From: Phycisphaeraceae bacterium
Lineage (GTDB): Bacteria > Planctomycetota > Phycisphaerae > Phycisphaerales > UBA1924
DNA: 64,000 bases
Direction: 5' to 3'
Assembly (NCBI GenBank): GCA_019636675.1
Contig: JAHBXC010000003.1
Coordinates: forward strand, 1-64,000
Part shown: positions 41,937-49,831 of the stretch, one piece after another
How the letters are laid out: every line of letters starts with the position of its first letter
How positions within the stretch are numbered: the stretch's first letter is position 1
Made by a program: the position numbers and the translations under genes
The notes under the pieces: generated by a model
The model's input: the letters and a program-made list of their open reading frames with translations, nothing else
Told to the model about the DNA's origin: nothing
The model's database searches: none

Positions 41937-42521
41937 GTGGAGTTCCTGAGCGCGAAAGAGCTGTTTCCCGACCTTCGCGCCGCTGGCGTGGTGGAGGTCG
42001 CGTCCGAGGGTCTGGTGCGCTTCGACCTGGAGCCCTCGAGCAAGCCGGTCCGCGAGGTGCACCGGGGCGTGGTGGGCTCGGAGCGCGCGCTGACGCGGGC
42101 CGGGCTCGACGGCACGCGCGTCGCGGACGCGAGCGAGCGCCTGCCCGCGCTCGTGGAGGACCTGCTGCACAAGCATCGCGTGGCGGAGGTCTACATCGTG
42201 CCGGTGGGGCTGTGGCGCAATGTGTGCGACACGCTGTCGTTCGAGTTGTCGAGCGACGAATCGTGGCTGGAGATCGACGCGGACGCGGCCCTGCACCTGA
42301 ACACGCGCGACCCGCTGGCGCTGTCGACGAGAGACTTTCACGTGCTGCCCACGATGCTCGGCGCGCTCTGCCGCGCCGCGTCGGACGACAGTTCGGGCGC
42401 GCACGACATGACGATCATCGCGCCGGGCGTGGGGATGGTGCTGGAGTTCTCGCCCTCGGGCCTGCTGCGCATGGCGGCGGTCAACGCGGTGTTCTGCGAG
42501 GAACTCGCGGAGATGGCTTGA
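41937..42521 (+). CDS. Hypothetical cytosolic protein
   Basis: The 194-residue product starts at a GTG with GAAGGGAAAGG upstream. It has no membrane segment or signal. Recognisable pieces are an amphipathic region VEDLLHKHRVAEVYIVPVGLW and an ending with GMVLEFSPSGLLRMAAVNAV. I do not recognise the family. Its end lies 19 bases before a heptanucleotide array. Confidence 0.55.
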   Translation: MEFLSAKELFPDLRAAGVVEVASEGLVRFDLEPSSKPVREVHRGVVGSERALTRAGLDGTRVADASERLPALVEDLLHKHRVAEVYIVPVGLWRNVCDTLSFELSSDESWLEIDADAALHLNTRDPLALSTRDFHVLPTMLGALCRAASDDSSGAHDMTIIAPGVGMVLEFSPSGLLRMAAVNAVFCEELAEMA

Positions 42522-42540
42522 GGGGAAGGCACGGGGGCCA

Positions 42541-42582
42541 GGCAATCGGCAATCGGCAATGGGCAATCGGCAATGGGCAATC
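42541..42582. repeat. Heptanucleotide array 5 (GGCAATC/GGCAATG)
   Basis: Six exact-phase units read GGCAATC, GGCAATC, GGCAATG, GGCAATC, GGCAATG, GGCAATC. This is a third unit family with the same 7-base period. Confidence 0.92.
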
Positions 42583-42639
42583 GGGGGAGAGTGGGAATGC
42601 GCGTGTGATCGCGCAACATGTCTTCTCTCTCTCTCTTCC

Positions 42640-42688
42640 TCTTGCCTCGTGCCTTGTGCCTCGTGCCTCGTGCCTCGTGCCTGCTTCC
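42640..42688. repeat. Heptanucleotide array 6 (TCGTGCC type)
   Basis: Seven units read TCTTGCC, TCGTGCC, TTGTGCC, three TCGTGCC, TGCTTCC. They are the complement of the GGCACGA family of arrays 4 and 7. The array ends 2 bases from the carboxypeptidase stop codon and is preceded by a short CT-rich run (42621-42640). Confidence 0.92.
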
Positions 42689-42690
42689 CA

Positions 42691-44265
42691 TCACAGCCCG
42701 TAGATGGGCTTGAGTTTGCGCTCGAGGTAGTTGCAGAGGGCTTCGTGGCCCAGGGGCTTGCCGGTGATGCGCTGGCAGAGGTCGAGCGCCGGGTAGCGTC
42801 GGCCGTGGGCGTGGATCTTCTCGCGCGTCCAGTCGAGGAGCGGCGCGAACTCGCCCTTCGTGATCTTCGCGTCGAGGTCGGGGATGTCGCGGTTGATGGT
42901 TTCCCAGAACTGCGCGCCGAAGAGGTTGCCCAGCGTGTAGGTCGAGAAGTACCCGATCGCGCCCATCGACCAGTGGACGTCCTGGAGGCAGCCGATGCGG
43001 TCTTCCTTGACCTCGAGGCCCAGGTCCTTGCGCATGCGCTCGTTCCAGACCGCCGGGACGTCCTTGACGGCGAGCTCGCCCGCGATGAGGGCGCGCTCGA
43101 TGTCGAAGCGCAGCATGATGTGCAGGTTGTAGGTGCACTCGTCGGATTCGACGCGGATGTAGTGGGGCTTGACGGCGTTGACGGCGCGGAACAGGTCGTC
43201 GGGCTTGTGCTGGGCGAAGGCGCCGCCCAGGCGGGCGTTCATCTCGGGCGCGCACCACTTCCAGAAGGCGAGCGAGCGTCCGACCATGTTCTCCCACATG
43301 CGGCTCTGACTCTCGTGGATGCCCAGCGAGATGTAGGACGCGAGGGGCTGGCCGAACTTCTCGCGCTTGGGCAGGCCCTGCTCGTAGAGCGAGTGGCCGG
43401 ATTCGTGGAGGGTGGTGAGCAGGGCCTCGGGCACGCCGTCGTCGCGGTAGCGCGTGGTCATGCGCGTGTCGCCGGGGCCGACGGTCTCGCTGAAGGGGTG
43501 GGTCGAGACATCGAGGCGTCCCCCGGAGAGGTCGAAGCCGACGGAGGCGGCGACGAACTTGTTGAATTCCTTCTGGAGCGTGACGGGGACTTTGACCTTG
43601 AGGGGCGCGTCGGAGGGGTGCTTGCCGCTGGTGCGGATCGCCTCGATGAAGGGGACAAGCCGGGCGCGAAGGGGCGCGAAGAGCGCGTCGACCTTGGCGG
43701 CGGTCATGCCGGGCTCGAAGTCCTCCATGAGGGCGTCGTAGAGATCGACGCCGCTGGCGCTGGTCCCGGCGTAGCACATGGCCTTCTTGCGGTTGAGGTC
43801 GACGACCTTGGAGAGCCAGGGGGCGAAGGCGGCGAAGTCGGACTTGGCGCGCGCGTCCTTCCAGGCGTCCATGGACTGGCTGAAGGTCTTGGCCATCTCG
43901 GCGACGAGGGCGGTGGGCAGGCGCGTAGCGCGGTCGTAGTCGTGGCGCACCCAGCGGAGGTTGGCCTGCGCGTCGGGGTCGGACTTGAGGGACGCGTCCT
44001 GCTCGCACTGGGCGAGGAGGTCGCCCAGGCGGGGGTGGGTGTGCTTCTCGTGGGCGATGGAGGAGAGGGCGGCCAGCTGGTCGGAGCGGAGCTCGGCCCC
44101 GGCCGGGGGCATCATCGTCTCCTGATCCCACCCCAGGAGGGAGCGGACCGAGTCGAGGACGGCGGCGTCGCGCAGGTGGGCGAGGAGCTCGCGGTAGGGC
44201 GCGCAGGCGGCGGCGGCCTCGGAGAGCGACGACTGGGGTGCTGAACCGGTGGCGAGGGTGCTCAT
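42691..44265 (-). CDS. M32-family metallocarboxypeptidase
   Basis: The 524-residue product has the zinc site HESGH, the GIHESQSRMWEN segment, and HIMLRFDIERALIAGEL, all M32 (thermostable carboxypeptidase 1) landmarks. It removes C-terminal residues from peptides in the cytosol. The start MSTLATGSAPQ at 44265 is preferred to the ATG five codons upstream. The 3' end abuts heptanucleotide array 6. Confidence 0.93.
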   Translation of the reverse strand: MSTLATGSAPQSSLSEAAAACAPYRELLAHLRDAAVLDSVRSLLGWDQETMMPPAGAELRSDQLAALSSIAHEKHTHPRLGDLLAQCEQDASLKSDPDAQANLRWVRHDYDRATRLPTALVAEMAKTFSQSMDAWKDARAKSDFAAFAPWLSKVVDLNRKKAMCYAGTSASGVDLYDALMEDFEPGMTAAKVDALFAPLRARLVPFIEAIRTSGKHPSDAPLKVKVPVTLQKEFNKFVAASVGFDLSGGRLDVSTHPFSETVGPGDTRMTTRYRDDGVPEALLTTLHESGHSLYEQGLPKREKFGQPLASYISLGIHESQSRMWENMVGRSLAFWKWCAPEMNARLGGAFAQHKPDDLFRAVNAVKPHYIRVESDECTYNLHIMLRFDIERALIAGELAVKDVPAVWNERMRKDLGLEVKEDRIGCLQDVHWSMGAIGYFSTYTLGNLFGAQFWETINRDIPDLDAKITKGEFAPLLDWTREKIHAHGRRYPALDLCQRITGKPLGHEALCNYLERKLKPIYGL

Positions 44266-44349
44266 GGTGGGATGGTACAACCCCTTGGCGGGGGCTGGCG
44301 CGCGCCGGGGCGGGAAAGAGGTTCACTGCGGGGGGTGCGGGAAAGGGGG

Positions 44350-44389
44350 TTGAATTAAGACAATTCAAAGTTTGATTTTGAGTTGTCTT
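44350..44389. promoter_or_regulatory. AT-rich operator-like region before the DUF4143 ATPase
   Basis: TTGAATT (44350-44356) and AATTCAA (44362-44368) form a perfect repeat around AAGAC. AAGACAA (44357-44363) also pairs with TTGTCTT (44383-44389). The two overlapping palindromes lie 25-65 bases before the start and are far richer in A and T than the surroundings. A regulator-binding site is plausible but unproven. Confidence 0.5.
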
Positions 44390-44414
44390 GAAGAATGACG
44401 ATAGTCTTGGGGCG

Positions 44415-45590
44415 ATGATTGAGCGTGATCTGGCCCCCAGACTGGTCGCGGCGGCGAAGGCGTTCCCGGCGGTGACGCTGACGGGGCCTCGCCAAAGCGG
44501 GAAATCGACGCTTTGCCGGGCCCTGTTTCCGGGCCATGCCTATGTGAATCTGGAAGCGCCTGACACGCGGGACTTTGCGCAGAACGACCCGCGCGGCTTT
44601 CTGTCTGGTTTGCGTGGCGGGGCGATTCTGGACGAGATCCAGCGCGTTCCGGAACTGCCCTCGTATCTGCAGCCGCTGATGGACGAGGATCCGACGCCGG
44701 GGAGGTGGATCCTGACGGGTTCGCAGAACTTCGCGCTGCTGGGTTCGGTGAGCCAGTCGCTGGCGGGTCGTTCGGCGGTGCTGCACCTGCTGCCTTTGTC
44801 GTACCCGGAGGTGACGCGGTTCGACGATCCGCCGCGGACACCAGACGGCGCGATGTTCACGGGTGGTTACCCGAGGATCTATGACCGGGAGATTCCCCCT
44901 TCGGACTGGCTGTCGGCGTATGTGGCGACCTACATCGAGCGCGATGTGCGGACGGTTTCGAATGTCGGGGACCTGACGGCGTTTCAGCGGTTCGTTGAGT
45001 TGTGCGCGGGGCGGACCGGGCAGTTGATCAACTACTCGTCGCTCGCGTCGGACGCGGGCGTGTCTCAGCCCACGGCGAAGGCGTGGCTGTCGATCCTAGA
45101 GGCAAGTTTCCTCGTGTTCCGGCTTCCGCCGTGGAGCGGGAACATCGGCAAGCGCCTGACGAGGATGCCGAAGCTGCATTTCTACGACACCGGGCTGGTG
45201 TGCTGGCTGCTGGGGATCCGCGAGCCGGAGCAACTGCGGGCGCACCCGCTGCGCGGCGCGATCTTCGAGTCGTGGGTGGTTTCGGAGGTGGTGAAGGCCA
45301 GGACCAACCGGGGCGAGCGCGGCGGGGTGTACTTCTATCGCGATCAGAACGGCGTGGAAGCGGACCTGCTCGTGGAGAACGCCGGGCGGTTGCGCATTGT
45401 GGAGGTGAAGGCGGGGCAGACCTTGGCGGGGGATGTCGCGTCAACGGCGTTTCGGGTGCGCTCGGCGCTGGGCGACCGGGCCGCCCCTCGCCCGGTGGTG
45501 GTCTACGCCGGGGATGAGGGGCAGACCCGGAGCGATATCGGCGTGCTGGCGTGGCCGAGGGCTGGCGAGGCGGGCGCGGGGCCTGCATAA
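44415..45590 (+). CDS. AAA_14/DUF4143 ATPase
   Basis: The 391-residue product has Walker A GPRQSGKST, Walker B GAILDEIQRVPEL, sensor ILTGSQNFALL, and a C-terminal DUF4143 domain with FYRDQNGVEADLLVEN. Such ATPases are widespread, patchily distributed and often horizontally transferred, and their function is poorly understood. The GC content of the upstream pocket is low. I chose ATG 44415 over TTG 44388, which falls inside the palindromes. The neighbouring nuoH gene is unrelated. Confidence 0.85.
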   Translation: MIERDLAPRLVAAAKAFPAVTLTGPRQSGKSTLCRALFPGHAYVNLEAPDTRDFAQNDPRGFLSGLRGGAILDEIQRVPELPSYLQPLMDEDPTPGRWILTGSQNFALLGSVSQSLAGRSAVLHLLPLSYPEVTRFDDPPRTPDGAMFTGGYPRIYDREIPPSDWLSAYVATYIERDVRTVSNVGDLTAFQRFVELCAGRTGQLINYSSLASDAGVSQPTAKAWLSILEASFLVFRLPPWSGNIGKRLTRMPKLHFYDTGLVCWLLGIREPEQLRAHPLRGAIFESWVVSEVVKARTNRGERGGVYFYRDQNGVEADLLVENAGRLRIVEVKAGQTLAGDVASTAFRVRSALGDRAAPRPVVVYAGDEGQTRSDIGVLAWPRAGEAGAGPA

Positions 45591-45657
45591 GAGGATTGCG
45601 GGCTCGCCCGGGCGTGACGCCGACTCTCGTGGGTCCCCCCCGCTACCATCCCGCCCC

Positions 45658-46959
45658 ATGGAGCACCTTCTCTCGGCCCAGAACTTCGTGAGCATCATCA
45701 CGCTCGTGATCGTGGTGCATGTGATCCTCGGGAACATCACGCTCCTGATCTATCTGGAGCGCAAGATCTCGGCGTACATCCAGGACCGCCTGGGCCCCAA
45801 CCGCACGGGGTTCTCGTTCGGGGTGCTCCCCATCAAGTTCGGGTTCTGGGGTCTGGGCCAGTCGCTGGCGGACGGCATGAAGTTCTTCCTCAAGGAGGAC
45901 TACGCCCCCAGCCGCGTCGACAAGGCGCTGTTCACGCTCGCGCCCATCGCGATCGTCATCCCGGCGCTCATCGGTTTCGCGATCATCCCCTGGGGCGGGT
46001 ACCTCGAGGTCCCCGACATCCGCTCGCCGATCGGCGACTTCCTGCTGGTCAAGGGCGGGACGGCGCAGGTCATCGGCGCGAGCATCAACATCGGGTTCCT
46101 CTACCTGCTGGCGGTCGCGTCGCTGGGCGTCTACGGCATCACGCTGGGCGGGTGGGCGAGCAACAACAAGTACTCGTTCCTGGGCGGGCTCCGCGCGACG
46201 GCGGGCATGATCTCGTACGAGATCCCCCTGGGCGCGAGCATCCTCGCGGTGGTCCTGCTCTCGGGCACGGTGCGCACCGACGAGATGGTCGAGCAGCAGA
46301 TCGGCGGCATGGGCTGGTTCGTGCTGTCGCAGCCCCTGGCGGCGCTGCTGTTCTTCGTCTGCATCCTCGCCGAAGCGAACCGCGCGCCGTTCGACAACGC
46401 GGAAGCGGAGCAGGAGCTCGTGGGCGGGTACCACACCGAGTACTCCTCGATGCGCTTCGCGCTGTTCTTCCTGGCCGAGTACGCCCACATGATCACGAGC
46501 AGCGCGATCCTCGTCGTGCTGTTCTTCGGCGGGTACCACCTGCCCTTCATCCCCTTCACCAGCCCCGAGTCCGTCGGCCTGCTGCCGGCGCTGGGCAAGT
46601 TCGCGGTGCTGTTCACCAAGGTGATGATGGTCGTGTGCCTGATGATGCTCATCCGCTGGACGATCCCGCGCGTGCGCTTCGACCAGGTGATGAAACTCGC
46701 CTGGGGCGGGATGATCCCGGTGTCGATCGGGCTGGTCGTCGCGACGGCGGTGTGGGTCGCCTTCGGGTGGACCGCGATCTGGCAGCTGCTGATCCTCAAC
46801 ATCCTCGTGGTCGCCGCCGCGATGGCTGCCATGCCCTTCATGCCCAAGGACAACGTCAACCGGCGCATCCCCATCGCCGGCTCGCGCTTCAGCCCGCTGC
46901 GCCTGGACGATGTGACCACCGCGCCGACGACGGCGGCGGCGCTGCGCGAAGGCGCCTGA
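45658..46959 (+). CDS. nuoH: NADH-quinone oxidoreductase subunit H, standalone
   Basis: The 433-residue membrane subunit of complex I sits at the quinone-channel junction. Hallmarks are YLERKISAYIQDRLGPNR, LADGMKFFLKEDYAP, AEANRAPFDNAEAEQELVGGYHTEYSSM, and about eight membrane segments. The ATG at 45658 gives MEHLLSAQNF. No other nuo gene is within the window on either side; the neighbours are a DUF4143 ATPase and ruvX. The gene is thus isolated, as is atpD. Confidence 0.95.
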   Translation: MEHLLSAQNFVSIITLVIVVHVILGNITLLIYLERKISAYIQDRLGPNRTGFSFGVLPIKFGFWGLGQSLADGMKFFLKEDYAPSRVDKALFTLAPIAIVIPALIGFAIIPWGGYLEVPDIRSPIGDFLLVKGGTAQVIGASINIGFLYLLAVASLGVYGITLGGWASNNKYSFLGGLRATAGMISYEIPLGASILAVVLLSGTVRTDEMVEQQIGGMGWFVLSQPLAALLFFVCILAEANRAPFDNAEAEQELVGGYHTEYSSMRFALFFLAEYAHMITSSAILVVLFFGGYHLPFIPFTSPESVGLLPALGKFAVLFTKVMMVVCLMMLIRWTIPRVRFDQVMKLAWGGMIPVSIGLVVATAVWVAFGWTAIWQLLILNILVVAAAMAAMPFMPKDNVNRRIPIAGSRFSPLRLDDVTTAPTTAAALREGA

Positions 46960-46966
46960 CGCGCGT

Positions 46967-47431
46967 ATGGCCTTCGCCCCTCGCGCACGGCGCTGGCTCG
47001 CGCTCGACCTGGGCGATAAACGCACCGGCGTCGCGGTCGGCGACGAGGGCTCGCGCATCGCGTCGCCCGTCGATGTCATCGAGCTGCCCATGAGCGAGGG
47101 CGCGCGCGGCGAGGCCCTGCTGCGCGCCATCGCGAAGGCGACCGACGATCACCGGCCCGACGGGATCGTGATCGGGCTGCCCCTGAACATGGAAGACGCC
47201 AGCGAGGGCGCGCAGGCGAAGAAGGTCCGCGCGTTCGGCGAGCGCGTGGCGCAGGCGACGGGGCTGGAGGTTCGCTACCAGGACGAGCGTCTGACGAGCG
47301 CGCAGGCCGACTGGCGGATGGCGCAGTCGGGTCTGACGCACAAGCAGAAGAAGGGCCGGCGCGACGCGCTGGCCGCGGCGGTGGTGCTGGAGGAGTTCCT
47401 CAACGCGATGGGTCGCGACGGGTCGTCATGA
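46967..47431 (+). CDS. ruvX: Putative Holliday-junction resolvase / rRNA-processing nuclease
   Basis: The 154-residue RNase H-fold protein starts with WLALDLGDKRTGVAVGDEG and has GIVIGLPLNMEDASEG and QDERLTSAQA, all RuvX/YqgF landmarks. In Escherichia coli YqgF is needed for 16S rRNA processing. It starts 8 bases after nuoH. Its 3' end overlaps the opposing gene by 6 bases. Confidence 0.9.
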   Translation: MAFAPRARRWLALDLGDKRTGVAVGDEGSRIASPVDVIELPMSEGARGEALLRAIAKATDDHRPDGIVIGLPLNMEDASEGAQAKKVRAFGERVAQATGLEVRYQDERLTSAQADWRMAQSGLTHKQKKGRRDALAAAVVLEEFLNAMGRDGSS

Positions 47432-47821
47432 CCCGGGCCCGGAGGCGGTGCGCGGGTCTTTCCGGAAGACCTCGCCCACGATGCCCATCGCCGCGAAGAG
47501 CATCACCAGCAGCGCCGGGCCGGCGAGGGTGAGGAGACTCACGGCGTCGCGGCCCGCGCCGGCCGGGAGCAGGCCGAGCATGAAGCGGTTGGGGATCTCT
47601 TCCATCGCGCCGGTGTTGTCTTCGAGGCCGGTGCCCTCGAAGAGGTCGGCGAGACTCTCTTCCTTCGCGTCGCGCTGCTGCTGGGCGCGGGCCTGGTCGT
47701 AGTAGCGCGTGAAGGTGTAGCCCTCGATGCGGGTCTCGCGCCAGAGCGTGTAGGACTGCAGGGCGATCGCGCCGGCGCAGACCACGACGATCAGGCGCGT
47801 GAAGATGCGGAGCGTGCGCAT
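47426..47821 (-). CDS. Small membrane protein with two membrane segments
   Basis: The 131-residue product has an N-terminal membrane segment (about residues 7-23), a charged exported loop with DQARAQQQRDAKEESLADLF, and a second segment (about 92-116). The family is unknown. It lies 10 bases downstream of yceI and is probably co-transcribed with it. Confidence 0.6.
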   Translation of the reverse strand: MRTLRIFTRLIVVVCAGAIALQSYTLWRETRIEGYTFTRYYDQARAQQQRDAKEESLADLFEGTGLEDNTGAMEEIPNRFMLGLLPAGAGRDAVSLLTLAGPALLVMLFAAMGIVGEVFRKDPRTASGPGS

Positions 47822-47831
47822 GCGGGATGCC

Positions 47832-48611
47832 TTACTCGCGGTTGGTCGGACGGCCGGGACGCTCGCCGCCGGCGCCCGGCGCGGCGCGCTGGGCGGGGTC
47901 GAAGGTGGTGAGCAGGAGGAAAGTGTCGAGCCCGAGCTCGTTCGAGACCATGCCGGACTCGATGGCCTGATCGCCCACGGCGACGCCGAAGTCGCTGAGC
48001 GTGATGGAGTACTGGGCGCGGATCGCGAGCAGATCGCCCGGGGCGCGGGCCTTGGTCCGGTCGCTCTCGGGCATGAAGGTCAGGCGCGCCGGGATCTTCA
48101 TCTCGCGCGTGACGCCCTTGACGGTCATGTCGCCGACCAGCGTCGCGTCGTAGGTGCGGAACCACGAATCCTCTCTGGCGAGGGTGACGCCCTCGGAGCC
48201 CTTGATGACGAAGGTGATGTTCGGGTGTTCCGCGGCGCCGAGCCAGCGGTCGCCCTTCATGTGCTCGTTGCGCATCGGGATGCCGGTGTCCATCGACGCG
48301 ACGGGCAGCTCGAACCTGCCGACCAGCAGCTCGCCCTCGGGCTTGTCGGCGCTGGACGAGGAGGGGTTGGGCGCGACGGCGTAGCCGCTGACGCGGTTGC
48401 TGATGCCCTTGATGTGCTCGAGGGCCGCGTCGGAGGTGAAGGTGACCTGCGCGTCCTTCACCGGGTGCACGCGGTAGACCTTGCCCTTCGCGGCGTGCTC
48501 GGCGGGGACCTCGACACGGGCCTGCTGCGCGCCCTGTTGCGCGAGGGCGAACGGCGCGAGGAAGAGGCACGAGGAGGACGCGAGGGCGAGCAGGACGCTG
48601 GCTGGGCGCAT
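47832..48611 (-). CDS. YceI-family periplasmic protein
   Basis: The 259-residue product has a signal peptide of about 24 residues ending AQQGAQQ. The lipocalin-like YceI domain includes MRNEHMKGDRWLGAAEHPN and TYDATLVGDMTVKGVTREM. YceI proteins bind lipid or isoprenoid molecules in the periplasm. An insertion containing PNPSSSSADKPEGE precedes the domain core. It heads a two-gene unit with the small membrane protein downstream. Confidence 0.88.
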   Translation of the reverse strand: MRPASVLLALASSSCLFLAPFALAQQGAQQARVEVPAEHAAKGKVYRVHPVKDAQVTFTSDAALEHIKGISNRVSGYAVAPNPSSSSADKPEGELLVGRFELPVASMDTGIPMRNEHMKGDRWLGAAEHPNITFVIKGSEGVTLAREDSWFRTYDATLVGDMTVKGVTREMKIPARLTFMPESDRTKARAPGDLLAIRAQYSITLSDFGVAVGDQAIESGMVSNELGLDTFLLLTTFDPAQRAAPGAGGERPGRPTNRE

Positions 48612-48883
48612 GAGGGGTCTCCGTGTGACGATCCGGGATCGGTGGGTTCAACCGTCCCGGCGGGAGTCGGTTCGACGCCGGGTCAGGATATGGATTCCCG
48701 GCGTCGGGAGTTTGTTCCCTCGCTCGCGCAGGGGGGGGAGCGAACAAAGCGGGGCGGCGGCGCGTCGGAAGTGAAGGTTGCGGCGAACATCGCCCAACCC
48801 TCGATCGGCGCCGAGCCGATGAATGGATCGGCCCGGGCGATTTGGTCCCGGAGTCGGGCAACGATGGTGCAAGGAGCCGGCCA

Positions 48884-49831
48884 GTGAGAGAGCGGACGAT
48901 TCGAACGGGCGTGCTGATCGCGGGCATCGTGATGACCGGGACTGTCGCGTGCGCGCAGATGGGGCGCCCAGCGCCCAGCAAGCCCGGCGACGAGCGCCAA
49001 CCCGCCCCGGCCCCCGCCCCCGCCCCCGGCGGCTCCCCCACTTCCGAATCGCAGGCGCAGCGCGCCGACGGGGAGTTCCGCACGGCGCGCGATCTGCTCG
49101 TGGCGCTGGAGCGCGCCGGCGACACGATGCGCACGCTCGAAGCGCCGGTGGTGTACGACCGGCGCTTCAAGCTGCAGGGCGACCGGCACATCCGTCGGGG
49201 CACGCTGTACTTCAGCAACCAGTTGAACAACGCTGGCCAGCGTTCGCGCGCGTTCGCGATCGTGTTCTCGTCGCTGCAGGTGGCGGGGCGGTACGAGGAC
49301 GACCCGCAGACCTGGGTGTTCGACGGTCGCTGGCTGGTGGAGATGCGTCCTGCGCAGAAGCAGTTCGTGAAGCGCGAGGTGTCGCGCCCCGGGCAGCCGT
49401 TCGACCCGCTGAAGATCGGCGAAGGTCCGATGCCGATCCCGATCGGGCAGGACGCGAACGAGATCCTGGCGCGCTACGACGCGCAGCTGCTGCCGGCGCG
49501 CGAGGGCCTGCCGGAGAGTTGGGGCGTGCCGGACTGGCTGCTGGGGACGTATCAGCTGCTGTTGACGCCGCGACCGGGCGTGAACGAGGACGACGAGTTC
49601 CGGACGATCCGGCTGTGGTACGAGAAGGGCACGCTGCTTCCCCGGATGGCGATCACGGTGAACCGTGGAGGCGATGAGTCGATCGTGTACCTCGAATCGC
49701 CCAAGGCGAACGCGCCGCTGCCCGAGGGGATGCTGAACGTGAAGGAGCCCCCGGCGGGGGCCGGCTGGCAGGTGCAGATCGAGGAGTTGCCCGCGCTCGA
49801 GGAGATGGAGATCGATGCGCCCTCGCGCTGA
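48884..49831 (+). CDS. LolA-like exported protein
   Basis: The product is 315 residues from GTG 48884, chosen because AAGGAG lies 7 bases upstream. An N-terminal signal with GTVACAQ suggests a lipoprotein. A Pro-Ala-Gly linker follows. The domain with TLYFSNQLNNA, VFDGRWLVEMRPAQKQFVKR and IRLWYEKGTLLPRMAI matches the LolA/outer-membrane lipoprotein-sorting fold found in planctomycetes. The 3' end overlaps the next gene by 17 bases. Confidence 0.7.
   Translation: MRERTIRTGVLIAGIVMTGTVACAQMGRPAPSKPGDERQPAPAPAPAPGGSPTSESQAQRADGEFRTARDLLVALERAGDTMRTLEAPVVYDRRFKLQGDRHIRRGTLYFSNQLNNAGQRSRAFAIVFSSLQVAGRYEDDPQTWVFDGRWLVEMRPAQKQFVKREVSRPGQPFDPLKIGEGPMPIPIGQDANEILARYDAQLLPAREGLPESWGVPDWLLGTYQLLLTPRPGVNEDDEFRTIRLWYEKGTLLPRMAITVNRGGDESIVYLESPKANAPLPEGMLNVKEPPAGAGWQVQIEELPALEEMEIDAPSR

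Noticed and set aside
44388-44414. TTG start for the DUF4143 ATPase
   Set aside because: It falls inside the operator-like palindromes. The ATG at 44415 gives the normal N-terminus.
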